This document shows, piece by piece, positions 1 to 8,765 of a stretch of 64,000 bases of DNA. A program made the position numbers and the translations under genes. How positions within the stretch are numbered: the first letter of the stretch is position 1; each line of letters opens with the position of its first letter. A model generated the notes under the pieces. The model searched no databases. It worked only from the letters and a program-made list of their open reading frames with translations, and was not told where the DNA came from. Source of the stretch: Anaerocolumna xylanovorans DSM 12503 (lineage in GTDB: Bacteria > Bacillota > Clostridia > Lachnospirales > Lachnospiraceae). The stretch covers positions 433,739 to 497,738 of the forward strand of contig NZ_FRFD01000005.1 in NCBI RefSeq assembly GCF_900143645.1, given 5' to 3'.

Positions 1-591
1 TTGAAACACTTCTTCCGTAATCCAGCTGTTTAAAGGCTCATCTTTAAAGGGATTGGGAAAGCCAAGGGGAGTACGGTAAGGAGTATGAGGATCCCAGAGG
101 TGCAGATGTAAGAACCAATCGTCTTTACTTCCATTTCTCTCAATCCAGTCGAGAGCTACCGGGAGAATTTCCTCCCCCGATTCACCTCCCCTTTTTCCAA
201 TATCATAAATCTCCTGGAAACCTGCATGGAACCACCAGGATGAATGGCGCTCTGCAAAGGTACTGATAGAAACCGTATGCATTCCGGCCTGCCGGAAAAT
301 ATTATGGAAGTTTTCCTGGTCATAGGAAGCGACAAAGTCCCTTGCAGGTCCCTGAAGTCTTCTATCGGCAGCAGTACCGCCGTGTCCCACAGCACCGTTT
401 CGAATGCCGAACATGCCGCTTACCAGACTGGCTCTTGAGGGTAGACAGGGGGCATCGGAACAGTAATAGCTGTTAAAGCGGATTCCCTCTGCTGCTATCC
501 GGTCCAGATTGGGAGTAGTATTACGGTGATATCCGTAACAGCCCATGTGATCCGGACGGAGTGTGTCAATATCAATAAATAGAATTCTCAT
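1..591 (-). CDS. Sulfatase family protein (alkaline phosphatase superfamily), C-terminus outside the window
   Basis: Open reading frame of 197 codons running off the left edge. It begins at the ATG complementary to 589-591, with AGGAGG upstream. The N-terminus reads MRILFIDIDTLRPDHMGCYG, the usual opening of sulfatases, with metal-binding Asp residues. At residues 49-53 lies C-L-P-S-R, the C-x-P-S-R signature whose Cys is converted to formylglycine, so the active-site nucleophile is present. HLHLWDPHTPY, near residue 175, also fits the family. No signal peptide is visible, suggesting a cytosolic enzyme or an aryl- or glycan-sulfatase-like hydrolase acting on imported substrate. Substrate cannot be told. 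Oxygen-independent maturation by an anSME enzyme would be needed; none is in view. Confidence 0.88.
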   Translation of the reverse strand, partial: MRILFIDIDTLRPDHMGCYGYHRNTTPNLDRIAAEGIRFNSYYCSDAPCLPSRASLVSGMFGIRNGAVGHGGTAADRRLQGPARDFVASYDQENFHNIFRQAGMHTVSISTFAERHSSWWFHAGFQEIYDIGKRGGESGEEILPVALDWIERNGSKDDWFLHLHLWDPHTPYRTPLGFPNPFKDEPLNSWITEEVFQ

Positions 592-849
592 GATAACCTC
601 CTTTGTGAATATCAAATCTTTGATTAGTTTTACTTATTCTAATAATAGCACCGGAAAATCGCTGTATATAGAGCTATCCTTTTCAAAACTAGCACAATAT
701 TGACCTTGTATGAATTGAAAAATTCCTTTGAGGGTTTCTTATTGCAATATGGTAATCCGGGAACAAGTGAGGTATAATAATAGTTATTGATACATGAAAA
801 TGGCAGTACAACGTGCAGGTAATACAGTTTTAGAAGGGAACGGTACAAT

Positions 850-3800
850 ATGAGCTTTACTCATTTGCATTTACATACAGAATATAGTCTTCTTGACGGT
901 TCCGGCAAGATCAAGGAGATGGTAGCCAGAGTGAAAGAACTTGGCATGAACAGCATGGCTATTACAGACCATGGCGTTATGTACGGAGTTATTGATTTTT
1001 ATAAAGCCTGCCTTGCCGGAGGAATTAAACCGATTATCGGCTGTGAGGTATATGTAGCACCCGGTTCCCGCTTTGACAGAGAAGCCGGGGCCTCCGATGA
1101 GAGGTATTATCACCTGATTTTGCTGGCAGAAAACAACACAGGTTACCAAAACCTTATGAAGATAGTATCGGCAGGATTTTTAGAAGGCTTTTACTACAAG
1201 CCCCGTGTAGATTTCGAGGTATTGGAAAAATACAGCGAGGGGCTGATTGCACTTAGTGCCTGTCTGGCAGGCGAGGTGGCAAACTATCTGCGCAAGGGCT
1301 TTTACGAAGAAGGAAAGAGAGCGGCACTTCATTACCTTCAGACATTCGGAGAAGGAAACTTCTTTCTGGAATTGCAGGATCACGGAATATCTGAACAGGC
1401 GGATGTCAATCAGGGACTTCTTCGCTTAAGCGGGGAAACCGGAATTCCTCTGGTCGCAACCAATGACGTACATTATACCATGGAAAGTGACGCGCAGGCT
1501 CATGATATCCTTCTATGCATCCAGACACAGAAGAAGGTATCCGATGAGAACCGTATGCGGTATGAAGGCGGACAGTTTTTTATTAAATCCGAGGAGGAGA
1601 TGAAAAAGCTCTTTCCCTATGCGCTGAATGCTCTTGAAAATACGCAAAAAATAGCTGACAGATGTAATGTAACCATAGAATTCGGAGAATATAAGCTGCC
1701 GAAATTTGATGTACCCCAGGGCTTTACGGCATTGGAATATCTGAAGAAGCTTTGCTATGAGGGCCTTAAGGACAGGTATCCGTCTTCCTATGAGGAGCTT
1801 TTGGACAGGCTGAATTATGAAATAGATACCATCACCAATATGGGTTTTGTGGATTACTTCTTAATTGTAGGGGATTTTATCAAATATGCCAGGGATAACG
1901 GCATCAGTGTAGGGCCGGGAAGAGGAAGTGCGGCAGGAAGCCTGGTATCCTATTCTCTGGGAATTACCAATATTGACCCCATAAAGTATAATCTGCTCTT
2001 TGAAAGGTTCTTAAATCCTGAACGGCTTACCATGCCCGATATTGATATCGACTTCTGTTATGAACGCAGACAGGAGGTTATTGACTATGTGGTCAGGAAG
2101 TATGGCAAGGACCGCGTGGTGCAGATTGTAACATTTGGAACCATGGCTGCCAGAGCGGTAATCCGCGATGTAGGAAGGGCATTGGATTTAGGATATGCCA
2201 GAGTGGATACCGTGGCAAAAATGATTCCCATGGAGCTTGGCATTACCATCGGAAGAGCCTTGGAGATTAATAAGGAGTTAAAGGGATTGTATGATTCCGA
2301 TGAGGAGATAAGGTATCTTATTGACATGTCCCTGCGTCTGGAAGGACTTCCAAGACATACCTCCATGCATGCGGCAGGCGTCGTAATCAGTAAGGCCCCG
2401 GTAGTGGAATATGTACCGGTGTCCAGAGCCTCCGACGATTCCGTTACCACCCAGTTTACCATGACCACATTAGAGGAATTAGGACTCTTAAAGATGGACT
2501 TTTTAGGACTTCGAACCCTCACGGTAATTCAAAATGCAGTCCGTCTGCTAAATAAAAACAAAGGGGAAGACGAACTTCTTGATATTGATAAGATAGATTA
2601 TGAAGACTCTGCCGTATATGCTATGATAGCCGCCGCTAAAACAGAAGGGGTATTCCAGCTTGAAAGTACCGGTATGAAGAGCTTCATGAAGGAATTAAAG
2701 CCCAAGAGCATGGAGGATATCATAGCCGGAATCTCTCTTTACAGACCGGGGCCTATGGATTTTATACCAAAGTACATTAAGGGTAAAAATAACGAAGGGA
2801 ATATTGTCTATGAATGTTCCCAGTTAGAGCCTATTCTTTCTCCTACCTACGGCTGTATCGTATACCAGGAGCAGGTTATGCAGATCGTAAGGGAGCTGGC
2901 AGGCTACAGCTATGGACGAAGCGATCTGGTGCGCCGTGCCATGTCAAAGAAAAAGGCATCGGTTATGGAAAAGGAGAGATACAACTTTGTCTATGGCAAT
3001 GAAGAAGAAGGGGTGCTGGGCTGCATAAAGAACGGTATACCGGAAGCAGTGGCAAACCATATCTTTGATGAGATGACGGACTTTGCAAAGTATGCCTTTA
3101 ATAAGTCCCATGCAGCGGCTTATGCGGTAGTATCTTACCAGACCGCTTATTTAAAATGCTATTATCCCCTGGAATTCATGGCAGCTTTACTGACATCTGT
3201 AATTGACAATGCCGGTAAGGTGGCAGAGTATATCTTTACCTGCCGTCAGATGGGGATTAAGATACTTCCTCCCGATATCAATGAAGGCGATGCTACCTTC
3301 TCTGTATCAGGAGGCGCCATCCGGTATGGACTTTCTGCCATAAAAGGCCTTGGAAGACCGGTAATTGAAAGTGTTGTAAGAGAAAGGGAAGCAGGCGGTC
3401 CTTTTACCTCCTTAAAGGACTTTGCAGAGAGACTTTCCGGGAAAGAAGTAAATAAAAGGACGGTGGAAAGTTTTATTAAGTCCGGTGCCTTTGACAGCCT
3501 TTCCGGAACCAGAAAACAGAAAATGATGGTATACGTCCAGGTATTGGATGAGGTTGTCCAGAACAGGAAGAAAAACTTAACCGGACAGCTTTCTCTCTTT
3601 GACTTTGCGGAGCCGGAGGATAAGCAGGAAATGGAGATTACTTATCCGGAAGTAGGAGAATATTCCAAGGAGCAGATGCTGGCACTGGAAAAAGAAGTTA
3701 TGGGCATCTATGTAAGCGGACATCCGCTGGAAAGCTATGAAGAGCTGCTTAAAAAGAATGTTACCAATACCACTCTTGATTTCGCTCTGGATGAGGAAAC

Positions 3801-4338
3801 CGGGCAGACAAAGGTAGAAGATGGAGCGATGGCTGTAGTTGGAGGAATTATTTCTGCAAAAACTGTTAAAACTACCAGAAATAACTCCATGATGGCATTT
3901 ATTACCCTGGAGGATATGGCCGGAGCAGTAGAAATTATTCTCTTTCCGAAGGATTATGAAAAGTATAAAACGAACATTTACGAGGATAATAAAATACTGG
4001 TTAAGGGAAAAATAGCAGTAGAGGAAGAAAAAGCAGCCAAGCTTATCTGCCAGGAAATCATATCTTTTGCCGAGAATCCTAAGGAAGTATGGATCAAATA
4101 TAAGGATAAAGAGAGCTTTGTGCAAGATGAACAAAGACTATACAGTATTTTAAGCCAATATGATGGCAATGATCAGGTTTGCATCTATTTGGAATGTGAA
4201 AAAGCAATAAAACAACTGCCGAAATCCAAAAGTATTAAGGCAGAAAAGGTACTATTGACGAAACTCTTCGAAACTTATGGCGAACGGAACGTCAGGGTGG
4301 TAGAAATGAGTATTGAAAAAGCAAGAAAAAAGGGGTAA
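850..4338 (+). CDS. dnaE: DNA polymerase III subunit alpha (DnaE)
   Basis: 1162 residues, the length of a DnaE1-type replicative polymerase. The N-terminal PHP domain opens with HLHTEYSLLDGSGKI and DHGVMYG (about residues 1-210). The polymerase core has GPGRGSAAGS near residue 356 and MPDIDIDF near residue 395, which carries catalytic Asp residues. KYAFNKSHAAAYA lies in the fingers region, and HhH-like and OB-fold segments follow (OB near 990-1060). The protein synthesises DNA as part of the replisome. The ribosome site before the ATG is modest (AGAAGGGA). pfkA starts 36 bp downstream with its own strong ribosome site, so the two may be co-transcribed, a dnaE-pfkA order common in Firmicutes. 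Confidence 0.97.
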   Translation: MSFTHLHLHTEYSLLDGSGKIKEMVARVKELGMNSMAITDHGVMYGVIDFYKACLAGGIKPIIGCEVYVAPGSRFDREAGASDERYYHLILLAENNTGYQNLMKIVSAGFLEGFYYKPRVDFEVLEKYSEGLIALSACLAGEVANYLRKGFYEEGKRAALHYLQTFGEGNFFLELQDHGISEQADVNQGLLRLSGETGIPLVATNDVHYTMESDAQAHDILLCIQTQKKVSDENRMRYEGGQFFIKSEEEMKKLFPYALNALENTQKIADRCNVTIEFGEYKLPKFDVPQGFTALEYLKKLCYEGLKDRYPSSYEELLDRLNYEIDTITNMGFVDYFLIVGDFIKYARDNGISVGPGRGSAAGSLVSYSLGITNIDPIKYNLLFERFLNPERLTMPDIDIDFCYERRQEVIDYVVRKYGKDRVVQIVTFGTMAARAVIRDVGRALDLGYARVDTVAKMIPMELGITIGRALEINKELKGLYDSDEEIRYLIDMSLRLEGLPRHTSMHAAGVVISKAPVVEYVPVSRASDDSVTTQFTMTTLEELGLLKMDFLGLRTLTVIQNAVRLLNKNKGEDELLDIDKIDYEDSAVYAMIAAAKTEGVFQLESTGMKSFMKELKPKSMEDIIAGISLYRPGPMDFIPKYIKGKNNEGNIVYECSQLEPILSPTYGCIVYQEQVMQIVRELAGYSYGRSDLVRRAMSKKKASVMEKERYNFVYGNEEEGVLGCIKNGIPEAVANHIFDEMTDFAKYAFNKSHAAAYAVVSYQTAYLKCYYPLEFMAALLTSVIDNAGKVAEYIFTCRQMGIKILPPDINEGDATFSVSGGAIRYGLSAIKGLGRPVIESVVREREAGGPFTSLKDFAERLSGKEVNKRTVESFIKSGAFDSLSGTRKQKMMVYVQVLDEVVQNRKKNLTGQLSLFDFAEPEDKQEMEITYPEVGEYSKEQMLALEKEVMGIYVSGHPLESYEELLKKNVTNTTLDFALDEETGQTKVEDGAMAVVGGIISAKTVKTTRNNSMMAFITLEDMAGAVEIILFPKDYEKYKTNIYEDNKILVKGKIAVEEEKAAKLICQEIISFAENPKEVWIKYKDKESFVQDEQRLYSILSQYDGNDQVCIYLECEKAIKQLPKSKSIKAEKVLLTKLFETYGERNVRVVEMSIEKARKKG

Positions 4339-4374
4339 AATAAGAACGATTCAAGTTTCTTGGAGGTGAACGAT

Positions 4375-5349
4375 ATGGCAAAAGAGATTAAGACAATAGG
4401 AGTACTGACAAGTGGCGGAGATGCCCCCGGAATGAATGCAGCAATCAGAGCTGTAGTCAGAACTGCATTGGCTAACGGATTAAAGGTTAAAGGAATACGC
4501 AGAGGATTCAGCGGCCTGTTGGAAGAAGATATTGTGGATATGGACGGAAAGAGTGTATCCGATACGATACAACGCGGCGGCACTATTCTTTATACTGCCA
4601 GAAGTAAGGAATTTATGACTTCGGAAGGACAGGATAAAGGAGCTGAAATCTGCAGAAAGCATGGCATTGACGGTGTAGTTGTTATCGGAGGAGACGGTTC
4701 CTTCCAGGGAGCAGAAAAGCTTGCCGCAAGAGGTATTAACACTATTGGACTTCCGGGAACAATTGACCTTGATATTTCTTGTACCGATTATACCATCGGA
4801 TTTGATACGGCAGTAAATACTGCTATGGAGGCTATTGATAAGGTAAGAGATACCTCAACATCCCATGAAAGATGCAGTATCATTGAAGTCATGGGAAGAA
4901 ATGCCGGTTATATTGCTTTGTGGTGCGGAATAGCCAACGGAGCAGAGGATATCCTGATTACGGAAAGATATGACCACAACGAACAGAACATCATTGATAA
5001 TATTATCCATAGGAAGCAGATTGGTAAAACACACCATATCATTGTAAATGCAGAAGGTATCGGTGATTCCTACGGAATGGCCAAGCGAATCGAAGCTGCT
5101 ACCGGAATTGAAACGAGAGCAACAATAATCGGCCATATCCAGCGTGGAGGAAGTCCTACCTGCAGAGACAGAGTTTATGCCTCTATCATGGGTTCCCTTG
5201 CCGTTGATTTACTTTGCAAAGGTGCCAGCAACCGTGTGGTAGGTTACAGAGACGGTGAATTCGTTGATTATGACATCAAAGAAGCTCTGGCTATGAGCAA
5301 GGATATCGATCAGTATATGTATGACATGGCAAAGAGGTTATCCAGATAA
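4375..5349 (+). CDS. pfkA: ATP-dependent 6-phosphofructokinase
   Basis: 324 residues. The start is set at ATG 4375 (MAKEIK) because GGAGGTG lies 7 bases before it; an in-frame TTG at 4360 would overlap that site. The enzyme phosphorylates fructose-6-phosphate in glycolysis. Visible motifs are GVLTSGGDAPGMNAAIRAVV for ATP binding and GGDGSFQGA, where Gly after GGD favours ATP over pyrophosphate as donor. PGTIDLDISCTDYTIGFDTA holds the catalytic Asp. In many homologues the last motif reads TIDND; here Leu replaces Asn, which appears natural for relatives of this group but is worth noting. The gene ends with a rho-independent terminator. Confidence 0.96.
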   Translation: MAKEIKTIGVLTSGGDAPGMNAAIRAVVRTALANGLKVKGIRRGFSGLLEEDIVDMDGKSVSDTIQRGGTILYTARSKEFMTSEGQDKGAEICRKHGIDGVVVIGGDGSFQGAEKLAARGINTIGLPGTIDLDISCTDYTIGFDTAVNTAMEAIDKVRDTSTSHERCSIIEVMGRNAGYIALWCGIANGAEDILITERYDHNEQNIIDNIIHRKQIGKTHHIIVNAEGIGDSYGMAKRIEAATGIETRATIIGHIQRGGSPTCRDRVYASIMGSLAVDLLCKGASNRVVGYRDGEFVDYDIKEALAMSKDIDQYMYDMAKRLSR

Positions 5350-5366
5350 TCTATCTAAACAAATCT

Positions 5367-5424
5367 AAGCCTGACCAGTTAGCACTTTCTAAAATTAGGT
5401 GTTGCAAAGGGGTCAGGCTTTTAT
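5367..5424 (+). terminator. Rho-independent terminator after pfkA
   Basis: Arms AAGCCTGACC (5367-5376) and GGTCAGGCTT (5411-5420) are perfect complements around a 34-base loop, followed by T residues. It sits 17 bp after the pfkA stop codon. Confidence 0.7.
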
Positions 5425-5477
5425 TATGATTAAAGTGAAATAAACTTAATTTATAATGGAAAGGCACAGGTAAATAA

Positions 5478-7232
5478 ATGAATTCCCGAGCAAAAAAGTT
5501 TTTATCCTACTATAAACCATATAAGGGATTGTTTCTTTCGGATATGTTTTTCGCACTTACGGCAGCAGCCATATCTCTTGTGTATCCCTTAATCGTAAGA
5601 TACATAACAAATGACCTTTTGGGAAAATATGATATATCACAGATTTTCTCCACAATTATAAAGCTTGCATTAGTTATGATAGGGTTGGCTATACTTGAAT
5701 TTGTATCCAACTTCTATATCGCCTACCAGGGGCATGTTATGGGAGCAAAAATGGAATATGATATGCGAAACGATATCTTTGAGCATTATCAGAAGCTTTC
5801 CTTTAATTTCTATGATAACCAGAAAACCGGGCAGCTTATGTCCAGAATAACCAATGATTTATTCGATATCACAGAGCTATGCCATCACGGTCCGGAGGAT
5901 ATTGTAATATCCATTATCAAATTCGTGGGTGCTTTTGTTATTTTGATACAGATAAATCTTCCTATTACGATTATTGTGTTTGCCTTTATCCCCATCATGT
6001 TTACCTTTGCTTATCATATGCAGCATAAGATGAACAAGGCTTTTCGCAGGAACAGAGACAGGATATCAGAAATTAATGCCCAGATAGAAGATAACTTATC
6101 CGGTATTCGTGTGGTAAAATCCTTTGCCAATGAAAAACGTGAAATTGACAAGTTCCATGATGGAAATATGCGTTTTGTAGAGAGTAAGAGAGACAGTTAC
6201 TGGCAGATGGCAACCTTTCATTCAGGGCTTGGCATGTGTACGACTTTTATTAATATCGCTGTTATCGTGGGCGGTTCAGTCTTTATCGCAAAGGATATTA
6301 TTGCTCTTTCAGATCTCTTAACTTTCCTGCTCTACATCAATAATATCATAGAACCCGTAAGAAAGCTCATTAACTTCACGGAGCAGTTCCAGAACGGTAT
6401 TACCGGATTTGACCGCTTTATGGAGATTATGGAGATACAGCCGGATATCGTGGACAAGAAAGAAGCGGTGAACTTAAAGGATGTAAAGGGAAACATTGAG
6501 TTTAAAAACGTTTCTTTCAAATATAATGAAACAAAATCCGAGGTATTCCGAAATATTGATTTAAAGGTGGGCGCTGGTGATTATGTGGCACTTGTCGGTC
6601 CCTCCGGTGTGGGGAAAACCACCCTTTGCAGTCTCATTCCAAGATTCTATGAAGTGGCAGACGGAGAAATTCTTCTGGATGGAAAGGATGTAAGAGATAT
6701 AAAGCTTCGTTCCTTAAGAAAAAATATCGGTATTGTGCAGCAGGAGGTATACCTTTTTGCCGGAAACGTTATGGACAATATCCGTTATGGCAAACTGGAA
6801 GCAACGGATGAGGAAATTATAGAAGCTGCTAAAAATGCCAATGCCCATGAATTTATTATGGAATTGCCGGACGGTTATAATACCTATATCGGGCAGAGAG
6901 GTGTGAAATTATCAGGAGGACAGAAGCAGCGTATCAGTATTGCAAGAGTCTTTTTAAAGAATCCGCCGGTATTGATCTTTGACGAGGCAACCTCTGCACT
7001 TGACAATGAAAGCGAAAAGATCGTTCAGGAATCTTTAGAAAAGCTTGCTAAAAACAGAACTACCTTTGTAATTGCCCACAGGCTTTCTACCATACGCAAT
7101 GCCGGTAATATTATTGTGCTTACGGAGGAGGGCATCGCAGAAAGAGGCAGCCACGAGGAATTGCTGAAAGAAGACGGAGTATATGCAGGACTTTATAAAC
7201 TCACACAGAATTCAGAGAAGGCATTTGTTTAG
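5478..7232 (+). CDS. ABC exporter, fused permease and ATPase (MsbA/MdlB type)
   Basis: 584-residue half-transporter that should act as a homodimer, or with a partner, in the membrane. Six hydrophobic helices fill about residues 15-310. The ATPase domain from about 340 carries Walker A GPSGVGKTT, the signature LSGGQKQR, Walker B VLIFDEATSALD and the H-loop IAHRLSTIR. The substrate (lipid, peptide or drug) cannot be read from sequence. The gene lies alone between the pfkA terminator and the HAD gene, and the ribosome site is weak (GGCACAGG). Confidence 0.92.
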   Translation: MNSRAKKFLSYYKPYKGLFLSDMFFALTAAAISLVYPLIVRYITNDLLGKYDISQIFSTIIKLALVMIGLAILEFVSNFYIAYQGHVMGAKMEYDMRNDIFEHYQKLSFNFYDNQKTGQLMSRITNDLFDITELCHHGPEDIVISIIKFVGAFVILIQINLPITIIVFAFIPIMFTFAYHMQHKMNKAFRRNRDRISEINAQIEDNLSGIRVVKSFANEKREIDKFHDGNMRFVESKRDSYWQMATFHSGLGMCTTFINIAVIVGGSVFIAKDIIALSDLLTFLLYINNIIEPVRKLINFTEQFQNGITGFDRFMEIMEIQPDIVDKKEAVNLKDVKGNIEFKNVSFKYNETKSEVFRNIDLKVGAGDYVALVGPSGVGKTTLCSLIPRFYEVADGEILLDGKDVRDIKLRSLRKNIGIVQQEVYLFAGNVMDNIRYGKLEATDEEIIEAAKNANAHEFIMELPDGYNTYIGQRGVKLSGGQKQRISIARVFLKNPPVLIFDEATSALDNESEKIVQESLEKLAKNRTTFVIAHRLSTIRNAGNIIVLTEEGIAERGSHEELLKEDGVYAGLYKLTQNSEKAFV

Positions 7233-7247
7233 AGGTGCATCATAAGA

Positions 7248-7304
7248 TTCACTTTCTATTTGAGCAGTACCGCAAGCAGGCTTGCGGTATGCACGAAAGA
7301 GGTT
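7248..7304 (+). other. Hairpin leader element, copy A (ends in the ribosome site of the HAD gene)
   Basis: TTCAC then a T-rich stretch and ATTTGAGCAG leads into a perfect hairpin: TACCGCAAG (7268-7276), loop CAGG, CTTGCGGTA (7281-7289). ATGCACGAAAGAGG follows and supplies the ribosome site of the gene at 7308. The same arrangement is found before sfsA (10207-10258) and thrS (13122-13204), and in diverged form at 23763-23806. Confidence 0.6.
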
Positions 7305-7307
7305 AAA

Positions 7308-8093
7308 ATGGACAGAAAAATAATATTTTTTGATATAGACGGTACACTCTATGACCAGGAGGTGGGGGTAAGCGAACTTACAAAGCAGGCAATAAAGGAG
7401 CTTTTAAGAAAAGGACATATCCCGGTAATCTGTACGGGCAGGGCAAGAGTTATGGTTCCGGATTACCTTATTGATTTGGGATTTCCGGGACTGGTGGCAG
7501 GAGCCGGAACCTATGTTGAATACAACAAAAAAGTGATTCACAATAAGGTCATGGGACCGGATGAGGGAGAAGAAACCATAGCTATTCTTAGAGAGTGCGG
7601 TATTCATTTTATCCTGGAGGGACCCGAATATATTTATATTGATGAAGCAGATAAGTCAGAAGAGTATCAAGAGGCAGTTGCATTTGCAAAAAAATATACC
7701 TGTTCTAAGCTTGGAAATGCTAATAACAAAGATTATGTTATCAATAAGTTCACCTGCTATCCTGCGGCAGGCAGCCGAATGGATATGGCGGATGAGAAGC
7801 TGAAAGAAAAGTATCATTTGATTTATCATATTGACGGGAACTTTGAAATGACGCCAAAGGGCTATGACAAATCAACAGGAATACAGATATTTCTTAAACA
7901 TCTGGGGGCGGACAGGGAAGATACTTATGCTTTTGGAGACAGCACCAATGATACCGAAATGCTATCCTTCGTCCAATATGGTATTGCCATGGGAAACAGC
8001 TATCCGGAAGTATTAAAAGCAGCCAAATATAAAACATTATCCATCAAAGAGGATGGAATTTACTACGGACTTAAAAAATTTGGATTAATATAA
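7308..8093 (+). CDS. HAD superfamily hydrolase, Cof type
   Basis: 261 residues from ATG 7308 (MDRKIIFFDIDGTLYD), preceded by AAGAGG. An in-frame TTG at 7260 is rejected because it lies inside hairpin leader copy A. HAD motif I is DIDGTLYD, motif II is in VICTGRA, and motif IV is FGDSTNDTEM, with a C2-type cap between. Proteins of this group dephosphorylate sugar phosphates or related metabolites in the cytosol; the substrate is unknown. It stands between an ABC exporter and an ECF sigma factor with no obvious functional link. Confidence 0.9.
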   Translation: MDRKIIFFDIDGTLYDQEVGVSELTKQAIKELLRKGHIPVICTGRARVMVPDYLIDLGFPGLVAGAGTYVEYNKKVIHNKVMGPDEGEETIAILRECGIHFILEGPEYIYIDEADKSEEYQEAVAFAKKYTCSKLGNANNKDYVINKFTCYPAAGSRMDMADEKLKEKYHLIYHIDGNFEMTPKGYDKSTGIQIFLKHLGADREDTYAFGDSTNDTEMLSFVQYGIAMGNSYPEVLKAAKYKTLSIKEDGIYYGLKKFGLI

Positions 8094-8247
8094 ATAATTG
8101 GGGAACTATAATGTGATTTATTTCGTCTAATCTATGATAGTATACGAAGACTGTCCGGATTAGATAGAGGAGCCTAGTAACGAGGTATCCAATCAGAGTT
8201 GGATATCCGGGAATGAGGTTATCATCGTATATTAGGGGGACACTTAA

Positions 8248-8763
8248 ATGTACCAGGAAAACCAAGAGGTCTATGATATCGAGGCCTTGATGAGAAAGTA
8301 TGGTAATGATGTTTTGCGGACAGCTTATATGTACGTAAAAGACAGTCATCTGGCAGAGGATATCTTTCAGGAGGTATTTATAAAAGTAAACCAGAAACTT
8401 CACACCTTTCAGGGGGAGAGCAGTATAAAAACCTGGATCATTCGAATAACGATCAATGCCTGCAAAGATTATATAAAAAGCGCATGGAACCAGAAAGTGA
8501 CACAACTGACCGAAGTGCACGAAAATACACTGGCCGGAGAAGATGATTACCGGGCCGTTGAACAGGCAGATGAAAGCAGGATGGTAAGAGACGCAGTAAT
8601 TAATCTGCCTCAGAAATACAAGGATGTGCTTTTGTGTGTATATTATCAGGATATGACGGTTACAGAAGCCGCAAAGCTTTTAGGAATAGCGGAAGGAACT
8701 GCAAAAAGCCGTTTATCCAGAGCGAAAGAGAAGCTAAGGCTTAGCCTTGAAGGGAGGATATGA
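8248..8763 (+). CDS. RNA polymerase sigma factor, ECF type
   Basis: 171 residues, preceded by GGGGG. Region 2 is seen at about residues 15-75 (AYMYVKDSHLAEDIFQEVF, then SIKTWIIRITINACKDY). Region 4 is at about 115-165 (LPQKYKDVLLCVYYQDMTV, then AKLLGIAEGTAKSRLSRAKEKL). It should direct RNA polymerase to stress or envelope promoters. Its stop overlaps an ATG by 4 bp, and the next gene encodes a membrane protein with a soluble N-terminal segment, the usual layout of an ECF sigma factor and its anti-sigma partner. Confidence 0.93.
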   Translation: MYQENQEVYDIEALMRKYGNDVLRTAYMYVKDSHLAEDIFQEVFIKVNQKLHTFQGESSIKTWIIRITINACKDYIKSAWNQKVTQLTEVHENTLAGEDDYRAVEQADESRMVRDAVINLPQKYKDVLLCVYYQDMTVTEAAKLLGIAEGTAKSRLSRAKEKLRLSLEGRI

Positions 8764-8765
8764 CA

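Noticed and set aside
2085..2522. Minus-strand open frame inside dnaE
   Set aside because: It lies opposite highly conserved dnaE codons, has no ribosome site and no recognisable protein family.
7260..7307. N-terminal extension of the HAD protein
   Set aside because: The extra codons translate hairpin leader copy A and lie before the ribosome site AAGAGG; likewise the extension of SfsA at 10219-10263.
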